DNA of 64,000 nt from JACKJK01 sp046159835 (GTDB lineage: Bacteria; Pseudomonadota; Alphaproteobacteria; Rhizobiales; Tepidamorphaceae). Of the stretch, positions 37,910-46,394 are shown one piece after another. Under the pieces are notes generated by a model. It did not search any database and was not told where the DNA came from. It worked only from the letters and a program-made list of their open reading frames with translations. How positions within the stretch are numbered: the first letter of the stretch is position 1; every line of letters starts with the position of its first letter. Location: the NCBI RefSeq assembly GCF_046159835.1, contig NZ_JBJXCY010000001.1, positions 124,001 through 188,000 on the forward strand, given 5' to 3'. A program made the position numbers and the translations under genes.

Positions 37910-39898
37910 TCAGCCCTCCCGGTTGTAGAAGCTGCCGGCGACGGCCTGTTTCTTCGCGCGCGGGATGTCCGGCGGGCGACCGGCCTCGATGTCGATGCTG
38001 TCGACATCCAGTTCAGCCGCCGTCAGCGCATCCGACAACAGGCCCGCATTGCGCTTGAGCAGCGCGAGCGTCTCGTCTTCCTCCGCCCACAGCGCGACGG
38101 ACACGTTGGGTGGTGCGTACACGATGCTGGCGGCGATCGCCCCCGCCCCGTCGAGGTCAAGTGACAGCCGCACGCGCCACGCGCGCCTGTCTTCGTCCTT
38201 GTCGTTCTGGCGGCGCTCTTCCGCGATGCGGATACCGGCAATTGCGGTCCGTCCGGCATCGGCAATGGGCAGGGCCATCTGCCACACGCGCCCGCCAGGC
38301 TCTTGCGCATCCGTGCGCGGCTGGCCGTCGCCGTCGGGAAGGCTCGCGATCTGCAGCAGCCGCATCCGGTTGAGCGCGCCGTCGGTCTCACCGAGCAATT
38401 GGCGCATCATTTCCGGAATCGGTACGTTGGGGCGCAAGGTCGCCGTGGCGGGGCGCTCGGCTTGCGGGTTGCTGCCCCGGTCCGGTGCCTTGCCGGCGCC
38501 CGGCTCGCCGCTCGTGCGGGCCTCGTCACCAAGGAGCGAAGACAGCACGGATTTCAACCCGAGCAGCGCCGCTTTCAGGTCGCCGCCAGAAGGCAACTGC
38601 CGCGCAAGGCTCGATTCAAGGAAATTGCCGCTGCGCTGCAGCCCGGCGCGCAACTGCTGCCCGTCGCCGAGCGCATCCGAATTGACACGAAGCCCGAGCA
38701 ATTGCCGCGCTGCCGCCTCCACGCCGGGATCGAGTTTCGATTGGCCGGACGCACTGACAGCGGCCTGCAGATTGGCAAAGAGCGGCGCGAACCCCGACTG
38801 AGTCGACAAGGCCTGCGCGCGCGCGGTCGCAACGGCCTGAATCGTCGTTGGAAGGGAAGGGGCCTGCGCCGTTGATGCGGCCTGTGCCGGTGCGCCCGTC
38901 TGGACTGCTGTCGATGGGGTTGGCTGCTGGCCTGTTGGCGCTGCGCTCGCGCGCGCTGCCCCGGTCGGGGCCGCGCCGCCGGGCGTTGTGGCCTGCGTCG
39001 TTGTGCTTGCAGGCGCGGTTGCCGGGCCCTGCGATGCTGTGCCGGAATTGCCGCTTGCCGGAGCGCCGGTGCCAGTCTGCGGCAGATTGCCGGCGGTTGC
39101 GGTGCCGGCCGGTGGGGACGCCGGTTGCCCCGTCGGCTGCGCGACCTGTGCCGTGCTGCCCTGGGCAGGTTGTCCCGTTGTTGTTGGCGCGCCTTGCGGT
39201 GCCGCGCCCGTTGGGCCTGTTGCGGCGCTTCCCGGCGTCGGCGGCTGTGTCGACACGCTCGCAGGCGCGGGCTGCGCGGCCTGTGCCGGTTGGGCAGGTG
39301 CTTGCGGGGCGGCCGGAGCCTGCGCGACTGGTGACGCCGGTCGCGGCGCATCCGCCGACAGGGTGACGCGAACGGCCTGCGTCTGGGCAGGTGGTTGCTG
39401 CTGCGTGCCCGGTTGTGCGGTCGATTGCGCTGGCGTCGCGGGAGGCTCTGCCCCGCGCGGCGCGGCGGCGGACGGTGGCGGCTGCTGCGGTGCCGGTGTC
39501 TGTGTTGTCGAGGCCTGCGTGGTGCCGCTGGCTGGTGGCTGGCCGGTCTGGGTGGCGGCAGGTTGCGCCGTTGGTTGCGAGGTTGTCTGCGGCTGGGCCG
39601 TTGGCTGGCCTTGCGCGCGGCCTGCCTGCTGTGGCGGCTGGTCGAGCAGGCGAAGCTGCACCTCAGCGCCCTGCCGCTGCACCTGCAGGTTGACTGTCGT
39701 GCCGGGCTTCAGGGCGAGCGTCGTCACCACGTCGAGCACCGCGCGCCCCACGGCGAGCCGCACGCCATTGGCAAGCCCCTGCTGCACGCGCGCGGTCAGC
39801 ACGTCGCCGGACTTCAGCTCGCCCAGCAGGGTCGCGGTTGCGGCATTGGCCGGGGTGGCATTGCCGCCGCCCCCCGCCGGTATGCCGCCGATCGCCAT
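37910..39898 (-). CDS. FliK-like hook-length control protein
   Basis: The 662-residue protein has a structured N terminus (to about residue 85), a long low-complexity linker of Pro, Ala, Gln, Thr and Gly (about 90-355) and a C-terminal Flg_hook-like domain (about 555-650: VRLSLDLDGAGAIAASIVYA, then VSVALWAEEDETLALLKRNA and LLSDALTAAELDVDSIDIEA). FliK acts as a ruler and switch for flagellar export by contacting FlhB's C-terminal domain. Here a FlhB-C homolog is encoded immediately downstream, which supports the call. The linker composition makes homology weak outside the ends. Confidence 0.7.
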   Translation of the reverse strand: MAIGGIPAGGGGNATPANAATATLLGELKSGDVLTARVQQGLANGVRLAVGRAVLDVVTTLALKPGTTVNLQVQRQGAEVQLRLLDQPPQQAGRAQGQPTAQPQTTSQPTAQPAATQTGQPPASGTTQASTTQTPAPQQPPPSAAAPRGAEPPATPAQSTAQPGTQQQPPAQTQAVRVTLSADAPRPASPVAQAPAAPQAPAQPAQAAQPAPASVSTQPPTPGSAATGPTGAAPQGAPTTTGQPAQGSTAQVAQPTGQPASPPAGTATAGNLPQTGTGAPASGNSGTASQGPATAPASTTTQATTPGGAAPTGAARASAAPTGQQPTPSTAVQTGAPAQAASTAQAPSLPTTIQAVATARAQALSTQSGFAPLFANLQAAVSASGQSKLDPGVEAAARQLLGLRVNSDALGDGQQLRAGLQRSGNFLESSLARQLPSGGDLKAALLGLKSVLSSLLGDEARTSGEPGAGKAPDRGSNPQAERPATATLRPNVPIPEMMRQLLGETDGALNRMRLLQIASLPDGDGQPRTDAQEPGGRVWQMALPIADAGRTAIAGIRIAEERRQNDKDEDRRAWRVRLSLDLDGAGAIAASIVYAPPNVSVALWAEEDETLALLKRNAGLLSDALTAAELDVDSIDIEAGRPPDIPRAKKQAVAGSFYNREG

Positions 39899-39902
39899 CG
39901 GC

Positions 39903-40778
39903 CTAGTCCTGCGCCAGGAACTGGTCGGCGGAATGGACCAGCTTGGGGTCCGGCATGCCGATCAATTCGGTGTCGCGATCTTGGTAGATGAACTCGTTGA
40001 GCAGGCAGCGCATCACGTTGAGCCGCAGCCGCAGCTTGTCGTTGGCCTGCACGATGGTCCACGGCGCATGCACCGTATCGGAGCGCCGCAGCATGACATC
40101 GCGCGCCCGGGTGTAGGCATCCCACAGCCCGATGCCCTTGATGTCGATATCGGAGAGCTTCCACTGCTTCAGCGGGTCATGTCGGCGCGCGTGCAGCCGC
40201 TTGAGCTGCATCTCCTGCCCGATATCGAGCCAGAACTTCACCAGCCGGATGCCGTCATCGGTCAGCATGCGCTCGAACGATGGCACCGCGTGCAGGAACT
40301 GCCGCGTTTCCTCCGGCGTCGAGAACCCCATCACCGGCTCCACGCCCGCCCGGTTGTACCAGGAGCGGTCGAAGATCACGATTTCGCCGGCGGTCGGCAT
40401 GTGCTCGACATAGCGCTGGAAATACCACTGCCCCTGTTCTTCATCAGTCGGCTTGGACAGGGCGACGACACGCACGATGCGCGGGTTGAGGTGCTGGATC
40501 AGCCGCTTGATGGTACCGCCCTTGCCGGCGGAATCGCGCCCCTCGAAGACAATGGCGATCCGCTCGCCGGTCTCCACGATGTGGCGCTGCAGTTTCATCA
40601 GCTCGATATGCAGCTGCACGAGTTTCTTGTTGTACTTCTTGCGCTTCATGCGCTCGTCGTACGGGTACCCGCCGGACTCGAAGGCATCTTCCTCGACCCA
40701 GGCGGGAAGCTCCGGGTCATCGATGTCGAACGGCTCCACCACGTCCGTGGAAGCTGACTTCTTGCTCTTCTTGCCCAT
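39903..40778 (-). CDS. ppk2: polyphosphate kinase 2 (PPK2)
   Basis: The 291-residue kinase uses polyphosphate to phosphorylate nucleotides (GDP or ADP to the triphosphates, or the reverse). It has Walker A in IVFEGRDSAGKGGTIKRL, Walker B and lid residues in VIFDRSWYNRAGVEPVMGF, and WDAYTRARDVMLRRSDT near the end. One PPK2 domain and about 290 residues indicate class I. GGAGA precedes the ATG at 40778. It is divergent from phoR, and a PhoB-box-like sequence lies between, fitting a role in phosphate storage. Confidence 0.93.
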   Translation of the reverse strand: MGKKSKKSASTDVVEPFDIDDPELPAWVEEDAFESGGYPYDERMKRKKYNKKLVQLHIELMKLQRHIVETGERIAIVFEGRDSAGKGGTIKRLIQHLNPRIVRVVALSKPTDEEQGQWYFQRYVEHMPTAGEIVIFDRSWYNRAGVEPVMGFSTPEETRQFLHAVPSFERMLTDDGIRLVKFWLDIGQEMQLKRLHARRHDPLKQWKLSDIDIKGIGLWDAYTRARDVMLRRSDTVHAPWTIVQANDKLRLRLNVMRCLLNEFIYQDRDTELIGMPDPKLVHSADQFLAQD

Positions 40779-40809
40779 GCCGTCTCCAGATTGCGGATTT
40801 GTTCCGACC

Positions 40810-40827
40810 CTATCATTCAACCGTTAC
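40810..40827. promoter_or_regulatory. possible PhoB box between ppk2 and phoR
   Basis: CTATCAT-TCAA-CCGTTAC repeats with 11-bp periodicity like a Pho box (CTGTCAT-AWAW-CTGTCAY), with AGTAGAT following at the next step. It is weaker than the pstS boxes. Direct copies of TCTCCAGATTGCG flank it at 40783-40795 and 40869-40881. Confidence 0.35.
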
Positions 40828-40886
40828 CGATAGTAGATAACACCAACGGTTCAGGCCTTTTCACCGCTTCTCCAGATTGCGAAACG

Positions 40887-42200
40887 ATGCTCGACCCGAC
40901 CCCGGTTTCCCGGACGAACGATACGCAAGCCCCGCGCCGCGAGGGCACGGTGTCGGCGTTTGCGCAACTGTGGCCGGCATTTGCGGGCGCGGCCATCGCG
41001 ACGGGCGCGTTCGCCAGCGTCGGTACGCTCGCCCTCCCCGTGGCAATCCCGCTTTGCCTGCTGCTGGCGCTCGCTGCGTGGGGGTTGCGCCGCCAGGCGG
41101 TGAACGAGGCGAACCGGAACAAGACCGCCGTGACCATCGCCGAGCAGGCGCCTGCGGTCGACTTCGCACGGCTGATTTCGGCCCTGCCCGACGCGGCCCT
41201 CCTCGTGGATGGCGACATGCGACTGCGTGCGCTCAACGCCACCGCGACCGAACTGCTTGGGGAGCACGCAGCCGGCGCGCCGTTCAGCTTCGCCATTCGC
41301 GCCCCGCAGGTGGCCGAAGCCGTGCGCAGCGTCCGCGCCGACCTGGCCCCTGCCCGCGTGACCTACTCCGCCAAGGTGCCGGATGACCGCCTGCTGGAGG
41401 CGCACGTCGCACCGGTGCCCGGAGAGGGCGACCCGTCAGGCTTCGACGTGCTGATCGTGCTGCGCGACCTGACCGGCCAGCAGCGGCTGGAGCGGATGCG
41501 TAGCGACTTCATCGCCAATGCCAGCCACGAGTTGCGCACGCCCCTGGCGTCCGTCATGGGCTTCATCGAGACGCTGCAGGGCCCGGCTCGCGAAGATGCG
41601 GTCGCGCGCGAACGCTTCCTTGGCATCATGTCGACGCAGGCGGCCCGCATGGCGCGTCTTATCGACGACCTCATGTCCCTGAGCCGCATCGAGCAGAAGG
41701 TCCACCTGCGGCCGTCAGGCCGGGTCGATCTTGTGAAGACCATCGGCCACGTCGTCGATGCCTTGCAGCCGATTGCCAGTGAAAACGGTGTCGCACTCAT
41801 CTACGACCCGCCGACTGACACGAGCGCCTTTGCTGTTGCCGGCGAGCCTGACGAACTGATGCAGGTGTTCCAGAACCTTATCGAGAACGCCATCAAGTAC
41901 GGCGCGTCGGGCGAAAAGGTCGAGATCGCCATCGTGCGGCGGGTGCATGATCGCACCAAGGCCGGGCGCATCGAGGCACGTGTCCGCGACTTCGGCCCCG
42001 GTATCGACCCGGAGCACCTGCCGCGCCTGACCGAGCGGTTCTACCGCGCCGACGTCGCGACCAGCCGCGAGCGTGGCGGGACAGGGCTGGGACTGGCCAT
42101 CGTCAAGCACATTCTCAACCGTCACCGCGCCACCCTGTCCATCAGTTCCGTGAAGGGCGAGGGGGCCACATTCCGCGTGGGCTTCGACCCCTTGTCGTGA
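40887..42200 (+). CDS. phoR: phosphate regulon sensor histidine kinase PhoR
   Basis: The 437-residue membrane kinase has two N-terminal hydrophobic helices (residues about 25-65) and a short PAS-like region (ISALPDAALLVDGDMRLRAL). The phosphoacceptor helix is FIANASHELRTPLASVMGFI (His), and the HATPase motifs are NLIENAIKYG (N box), RDFGPGIDPEHLPRLTERF and GGTGLGLAIVKH. Together with PhoB it reads phosphate status through PstSCAB-PhoU, all encoded downstream. The start is ATG 40887; the ribosome-binding site is poor. The symbol is supported by the adjacent pst operon. Confidence 0.9.
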   Translation: MLDPTPVSRTNDTQAPRREGTVSAFAQLWPAFAGAAIATGAFASVGTLALPVAIPLCLLLALAAWGLRRQAVNEANRNKTAVTIAEQAPAVDFARLISALPDAALLVDGDMRLRALNATATELLGEHAAGAPFSFAIRAPQVAEAVRSVRADLAPARVTYSAKVPDDRLLEAHVAPVPGEGDPSGFDVLIVLRDLTGQQRLERMRSDFIANASHELRTPLASVMGFIETLQGPAREDAVARERFLGIMSTQAARMARLIDDLMSLSRIEQKVHLRPSGRVDLVKTIGHVVDALQPIASENGVALIYDPPTDTSAFAVAGEPDELMQVFQNLIENAIKYGASGEKVEIAIVRRVHDRTKAGRIEARVRDFGPGIDPEHLPRLTERFYRADVATSRERGGTGLGLAIVKHILNRHRATLSISSVKGEGATFRVGFDPLS

Positions 42201-42258
42201 CGGTTGTCGCAGTCCACAGCGGCCAGATTAAATTCATATTATATTTCAGATACCTGGA

Positions 42259-42298
42259 CTGTCACAAAACCGATATCCAACCGTCATATAAGTTTGAT
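42259..42298 (+). promoter_or_regulatory. tandem PhoB boxes upstream of pstS
   Basis: CTGTCAC (42259), CCGATAT (42270), CCGTCAT (42281) and GTTTGAT (42292) recur every 11 bp, separated by 4-bp A/T-leaning spacers AAAA, CCAA and ATAA. This is the direct-repeat architecture of PhoB sites. The block lies 135 bp before the pstS start. Phosphate starvation should therefore induce the whole operon. Confidence 0.8.
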
Positions 42299-42432
42299 CG
42301 AAGGCTCCTAGGGTCCGCCTCGCTAGCCCGCTACGCAACCGCGGCGAGGGCAGCCCGCAATCTCCGGCGAGGGCCGGGGGAAGATGCCGCTCCGCCAATG
42401 GTTCGGCCCGCATCACCAACAGGAGAGTCGTC

Positions 42433-43482
42433 GTGAAGACCACTTCCATCATCGCTATCGCAGCGCTCGCCGTCACCGGCGCAGTCGCCTCCGCGCCCGC
42501 CATGGCGCGTGACGAAATCCAGATCAAGGGTTCGTCGACCGTCCTTCCCTACGCCACTATCGTTGCCGAGGCGTTCGGTGAAAACTTCGATTACCCCACC
42601 CCGGTTGTCCAGGGCGGTGGTTCGGGCGCAGGCCGCAAGGCCCTGTGCGAAGGCGTCGGCGAGAACACCATCGACATCGCCAACTCCTCTAGCCGTATCA
42701 AGCAGTCCGACATCGACAACTGCGCCTCCAACGGCGTGGACGAAGTCATGGAAGTGCGCATCGGCTATGACGGCATCGTCTTCGCCTCCGACATCAACGG
42801 CGCGGAATTCGGCTTCACCCCGGCTGACTGGTACACCGCACTGGCCGCGAAGGTCGTCGTCGACGGCAAGCTCGTCGACAACCCGAACAAGTCCTGGAAC
42901 GAAGTTAACGGCGATCTGCCGGAGCAGGAAATCCTGGCCTTCATCCCGGGCACCAAGCACGGCACCCGCGAAGTCTTCGACGAGAAGGTTCTGGAAGCCG
43001 GCTGCGAAGCCACCGGCGCGCTCGAGGCCTACACGGCCGAGAACGGCGGCGACGAGAAAGCCGCCGAGAAGGCCTGCATCCAGCTGCGCACCGACGGCGT
43101 CTCCGTCGACGTCGACGGTGACTACACCGAAACGCTCGCCCGCCTCGACGCCAACAAGAACGGCATCGGCGTGTTCGGTCTGTCCTTCTACGAAAACAAC
43201 ACCGACAAGCTGCGCGTTGCCACGATGAGCGGCATCACGCCCTCTACCGAGACCATCGCCAAGGGCGAGTACCCGGTGTCCCGCCCGCTGTTCTTCTACG
43301 TGAAGCTGGCGCATCTCGGCGTGATCCCGGGCCTCCAGGAATATGTCGACTTCTTCGTGTCCGACGACATTGCCGGCCCCGACGGCCCGCTGGCCGCCTA
43401 TGGCCTCGTGTCTGACCCGGAGCTCGCCAAGACCCAGGAAATGGTCGCCGAGGGCGGCACCCCGATGGGCGCGCTCAACTAA
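42433..43482 (+). CDS. pstS: phosphate ABC transporter substrate-binding protein PstS
   Basis: The 349-residue precursor has a signal peptide (MKTTSIIAIAALAVTGAVAS, cleavage after APAMA). The phosphate-binding segments are QIKGSSTVLPYATIVAEAFG, GGGSGAGRKALCEGVGENT (the SGAGRK loop binds phosphate) and IPGTKHGTREVFDEKVLEAG. It captures phosphate in the periplasm for PstCA. The start is GTG at 42433 with AGGAG upstream. A stem-loop right after the gene should favour high levels of this protein over the membrane subunits. Confidence 0.95.
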   Translation: MKTTSIIAIAALAVTGAVASAPAMARDEIQIKGSSTVLPYATIVAEAFGENFDYPTPVVQGGGSGAGRKALCEGVGENTIDIANSSSRIKQSDIDNCASNGVDEVMEVRIGYDGIVFASDINGAEFGFTPADWYTALAAKVVVDGKLVDNPNKSWNEVNGDLPEQEILAFIPGTKHGTREVFDEKVLEAGCEATGALEAYTAENGGDEKAAEKACIQLRTDGVSVDVDGDYTETLARLDANKNGIGVFGLSFYENNTDKLRVATMSGITPSTETIAKGEYPVSRPLFFYVKLAHLGVIPGLQEYVDFFVSDDIAGPDGPLAAYGLVSDPELAKTQEMVAEGGTPMGALN

Positions 43483-43496
43483 TCCAACAAACTCGC

Positions 43497-43520
43497 GGGC
43501 GGCGCGGTCTCGCGCCGCCC
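43497..43520 (+). terminator. intercistronic stem-loop between pstS and pstC
   Basis: GGGCGGCGCG and CGCGCCGCCC are perfect 10-bp arms around GTCT, followed by GTTTCC. It lies 14 bp after pstS. It probably reduces readthrough or protects the pstS 3' end, giving the usual excess of binding protein. Confidence 0.75.
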
Positions 43521-43545
43521 GTTTCCATGTCCGGGCGAGGGTTAC

Positions 43546-45006
43546 ATGAACACTGGTCTTCTCATCCTGATCGTGCTCGCGATTGCCGTTGCCGGATACG
43601 TGATCGGGCGCTCGCGCTCGCTCGCCAGCGCCGGTGGCGATATCCGCCTCATGCACTCCCTGCCGCGCTACCACGGCCAGTCGGTTTTCATCTTCGCGGC
43701 CGTTCCCGCCTTTCTCACGCTGATGGTCTGGCTGTTGGCGCAGCCGATGATCATCGAGAGCCGGGTTTCCTCCATGATCCCGCCCTCCGAGGTCGCTGAC
43801 GGCAGCTCGCTCAGTCTCGTCATGGCAGACGTCCACCGCATCGCCGACGGCCTCGACGTCGCGGTCGAGCGCGGCGTGATGACCGAGGACGAACTCGACA
43901 CCCTGCGCACCGACGTGACCGACGTGCGCAGCCGCCTCGCCGAAGTCGGAGTCGCCATCGGGTCCGATGTCAGCCAGTCGGTATTCGAGGCCGCCAAGGC
44001 CTACCGCGACATGGGCCACCTTGGCCGCATCATCATGGCAGCCCTCGTGCTGCTGATGGCTGCCGCCGGTGCCGCGATCGCCTTCTCCAAGATCGCTCCG
44101 CGCTACCGGGCACGCAACATTTCCGAAGGCGCGATCAAGGCGCTGATGATCCTGTCTTCCACGGTCGCCATCCTGACCACGGTCGGCATCATCGCCTCGC
44201 TGCTGTTCGAGACGATCCACTTCTTCCGCATGTATCCGGCGGAGGATTTCTTCTTCAACCTGACCTGGAACCCGCAGTTCCGCGGCGGCTCCGACCTCGG
44301 CATCCTGCCGCTGCTGTGGGGCACGCTCTACGTGTCCTTCATCGCGCTGCTGGTTGCGGTGCCCATTGGGCTGATGGCGGCGATCTACCTCGCCGAATAT
44401 GCCTCGTCCACGGTGCGCTCCATCGCCAAGCCGACCATCGAACTGCTCGCTGGCATCCCGACCATTGTCTACGGCCTCTTCGCGCTGATCACGGTCGGCC
44501 CGATGCTGCGCGACTATTTCGCCCAGCCGCTTGGCCTCGGCACATCGTCGTCCTCGGTGATGACCGCCGGTCTGGTGATGGGCATCATGGTGATCCCGTT
44601 CATCTCCTCGCTGTCGGATGACGTGATCAATTCCGTGCCCCAAGCCATGCGTGACGGCTCGCTCGGTCTCGGCGCGACGCGCTCGGAAACGGTCCGCAAG
44701 GTGATCCTGCCGGCAGCGCTGCCGGGCATCGTCGGCGCCATCCTGCTGGCCGCCAGTCGCGCCATCGGCGAAACCATGATCGTGGTCATGGGCGCTGGCG
44801 CTGCCGCCAAGCTTAGCCTCAACCCGTTCGAGGCGATGACCACCATCACCGTGAAGATCGTCAGTCAGCTGACCGGCGACACCGAGTTCGCCTCGCCCGA
44901 AACGCTCGTCGCCTTCGCGCTTGGCCTGTCGCTCTTCGTCGTGACGCTGTGCCTCAACATCGTCGCGCTCTTTGTCGTCCGCAAATACCGGGAACAGTAC
45001 GAATGA
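43546..45006 (+). CDS. pstC: phosphate ABC transporter permease PstC (long form)
   Basis: The 486-residue permease carries the normal six-helix core in its C-terminal half, with AIYLAEYASSTVRSIAKPTI and the EAA loop SLGLGATRSETVRKVILPAA. The N-terminal 200 residues add extra helices and a helical loop (ADVHRIADGLDVAVERGVMT). Classical PstC is about 320 residues; this longer form is common in alphaproteobacteria. It forms the phosphate channel with PstA and overlaps it by ATGA. The extra loop probably lies in the periplasm, where it could touch PstS. Confidence 0.93.
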   Translation: MNTGLLILIVLAIAVAGYVIGRSRSLASAGGDIRLMHSLPRYHGQSVFIFAAVPAFLTLMVWLLAQPMIIESRVSSMIPPSEVADGSSLSLVMADVHRIADGLDVAVERGVMTEDELDTLRTDVTDVRSRLAEVGVAIGSDVSQSVFEAAKAYRDMGHLGRIIMAALVLLMAAAGAAIAFSKIAPRYRARNISEGAIKALMILSSTVAILTTVGIIASLLFETIHFFRMYPAEDFFFNLTWNPQFRGGSDLGILPLLWGTLYVSFIALLVAVPIGLMAAIYLAEYASSTVRSIAKPTIELLAGIPTIVYGLFALITVGPMLRDYFAQPLGLGTSSSSVMTAGLVMGIMVIPFISSLSDDVINSVPQAMRDGSLGLGATRSETVRKVILPAALPGIVGAILLAASRAIGETMIVVMGAGAAAKLSLNPFEAMTTITVKIVSQLTGDTEFASPETLVAFALGLSLFVVTLCLNIVALFVVRKYREQYE

Positions 45007-46355
45007 CCGAGATTTCCGCTTCCGTCCCGGTGACGACCGGCGAAATGAGCAAGCCGCGCCGCCGCGATATCGGCCTCAAGCGCCGCTACGCCGCCGAACG
45101 CCGCTTCAAGATGATGGGTATCGGCGCGGTGTCGATTGCCGTGCTGGCGCTCGTCTTCCTGCTGATCTCGATCCTGTCGAATGGCCTCAGCGCCTTTTCG
45201 CAGACGTTCCTGCAGTTCGACGTCACGCTGGATTCCGGCACGCTCGACAAGAAGGGCAATGCCAACCCCAGCGAGATGGCGAAGGTCAGCACGATCGGTT
45301 ACGGCAACTTCCTGCGCAAGGAACTGGTCGCCGCGCTGGAGCGCAACAAAATCGACACGGGCGGCCTGTCGGACAAGGACATCGCCGGCCTGCTGTCGAA
45401 GGAAGCCCCGGCCCAGCTGCGCGACCGCGTGCTGGCCGATCCGGGCCTGCTCAACCAGACCATCTCCTTCAAGACCTACGCCAACGGCCGCGTCGACGGC
45501 TACTACAAGGACCGCGTGAGCATGGCGAGCGCGGAACTCGACAGCAACATCAGCCCCGGCCAGCTGCAGCTTGCCGATCGGATGCGCGATGCCGGAATGC
45601 TGACCATCGGCTTCAACTGGGGCTTCCTGACAGGCCCGGATGCCTCCGAGCTGCGCCCGGAAGCCGCGGGCCTCGGCATCGCGATCATCGGCTCCGCCTA
45701 CATGATGCTGCTGGTGCTCGCCATGTCGCTGCCGCTGGGCGTTGCCGCCTCGATCTATCTTGAGGAATTCGCGCCGACCAACCGGTTCACCGACCTGATC
45801 GAGGTGAACATCAACAACCTCGCGGCCGTGCCCTCCATCGTGTTCGGCCTGCTCGGCCTTGCGATCTTCATCAACTTCGCCGGCCTGCCGCAGTCCGCGC
45901 CCATCGTCGGCGCCCTGGTGCTTACGCTGATGACGCTGCCGACGATCATCATCGCGACGCGCGCTGCCCTCAAGGCCGTACCGCCCTCGGTGCGCGAAGG
46001 CGCGCTCGGCATCGGTGCATCGCGCATGCAGATGGTGTTCCACCACGTCCTGCCGCTGGCCATGCCCGGCATCCTGACCGGCACAATCATCGGCCTGGCG
46101 CAGGCGCTGGGTGAAACTGCGCCGCTGCTGCTGATCGGCATGGTCGCCTTCGTGCGCGACTTCCCCGATGCGCCGCCGGAAGGCTTCTTCGATCCGGCAG
46201 CCGCCCTGCCGGTGCAGGTCTACAACTGGACGCAGCGCGCCGACCCGGCCTTCGTGGAGCGGGCGTCCGGTGCCATCATCGTGCTGCTTGTGTTCCTCTT
46301 CATGATGAACCTCGCAGCCATTCTTCTTCGCCGCCGGTTTGAGCGCCGCTGGTAG
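45003..46355 (+). CDS. pstA: phosphate ABC transporter permease PstA (long form)
   Basis: The 450-residue permease has an N-terminal extension with the DUF3333 type of periplasmic domain (residues about 60-215, including DKDIAGLLSKEAPAQLRDRV). The core follows with ASIYLEEFAPTNRFTDLIEV and the EAA loop REGALGIGASRMQMVFHHVL. Classical PstA is about 295 residues. It starts within the pstC stop and is followed after 39 bp by pstB. As with PstC, the extension is a lineage feature of alphaproteobacteria, and its contribution to transport is not known. Confidence 0.93.
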   Translation: MTEISASVPVTTGEMSKPRRRDIGLKRRYAAERRFKMMGIGAVSIAVLALVFLLISILSNGLSAFSQTFLQFDVTLDSGTLDKKGNANPSEMAKVSTIGYGNFLRKELVAALERNKIDTGGLSDKDIAGLLSKEAPAQLRDRVLADPGLLNQTISFKTYANGRVDGYYKDRVSMASAELDSNISPGQLQLADRMRDAGMLTIGFNWGFLTGPDASELRPEAAGLGIAIIGSAYMMLLVLAMSLPLGVAASIYLEEFAPTNRFTDLIEVNINNLAAVPSIVFGLLGLAIFINFAGLPQSAPIVGALVLTLMTLPTIIIATRAALKAVPPSVREGALGIGASRMQMVFHHVLPLAMPGILTGTIIGLAQALGETAPLLLIGMVAFVRDFPDAPPEGFFDPAAALPVQVYNWTQRADPAFVERASGAIIVLLVFLFMMNLAAILLRRRFERRW

Positions 46356-46394
46356 TCTGTCGCAATCAAGTTCGATTTGAGTGGGAGCACGTCA

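Noticed and set aside
42331..44643. Long minus-strand open frame opposite pstS and pstC (about 770 codons)
   Set aside because: The His/Arg/Asp/Gly-rich translation is typical of an antisense shadow, and it covers the PhoB box and the pst promoter.
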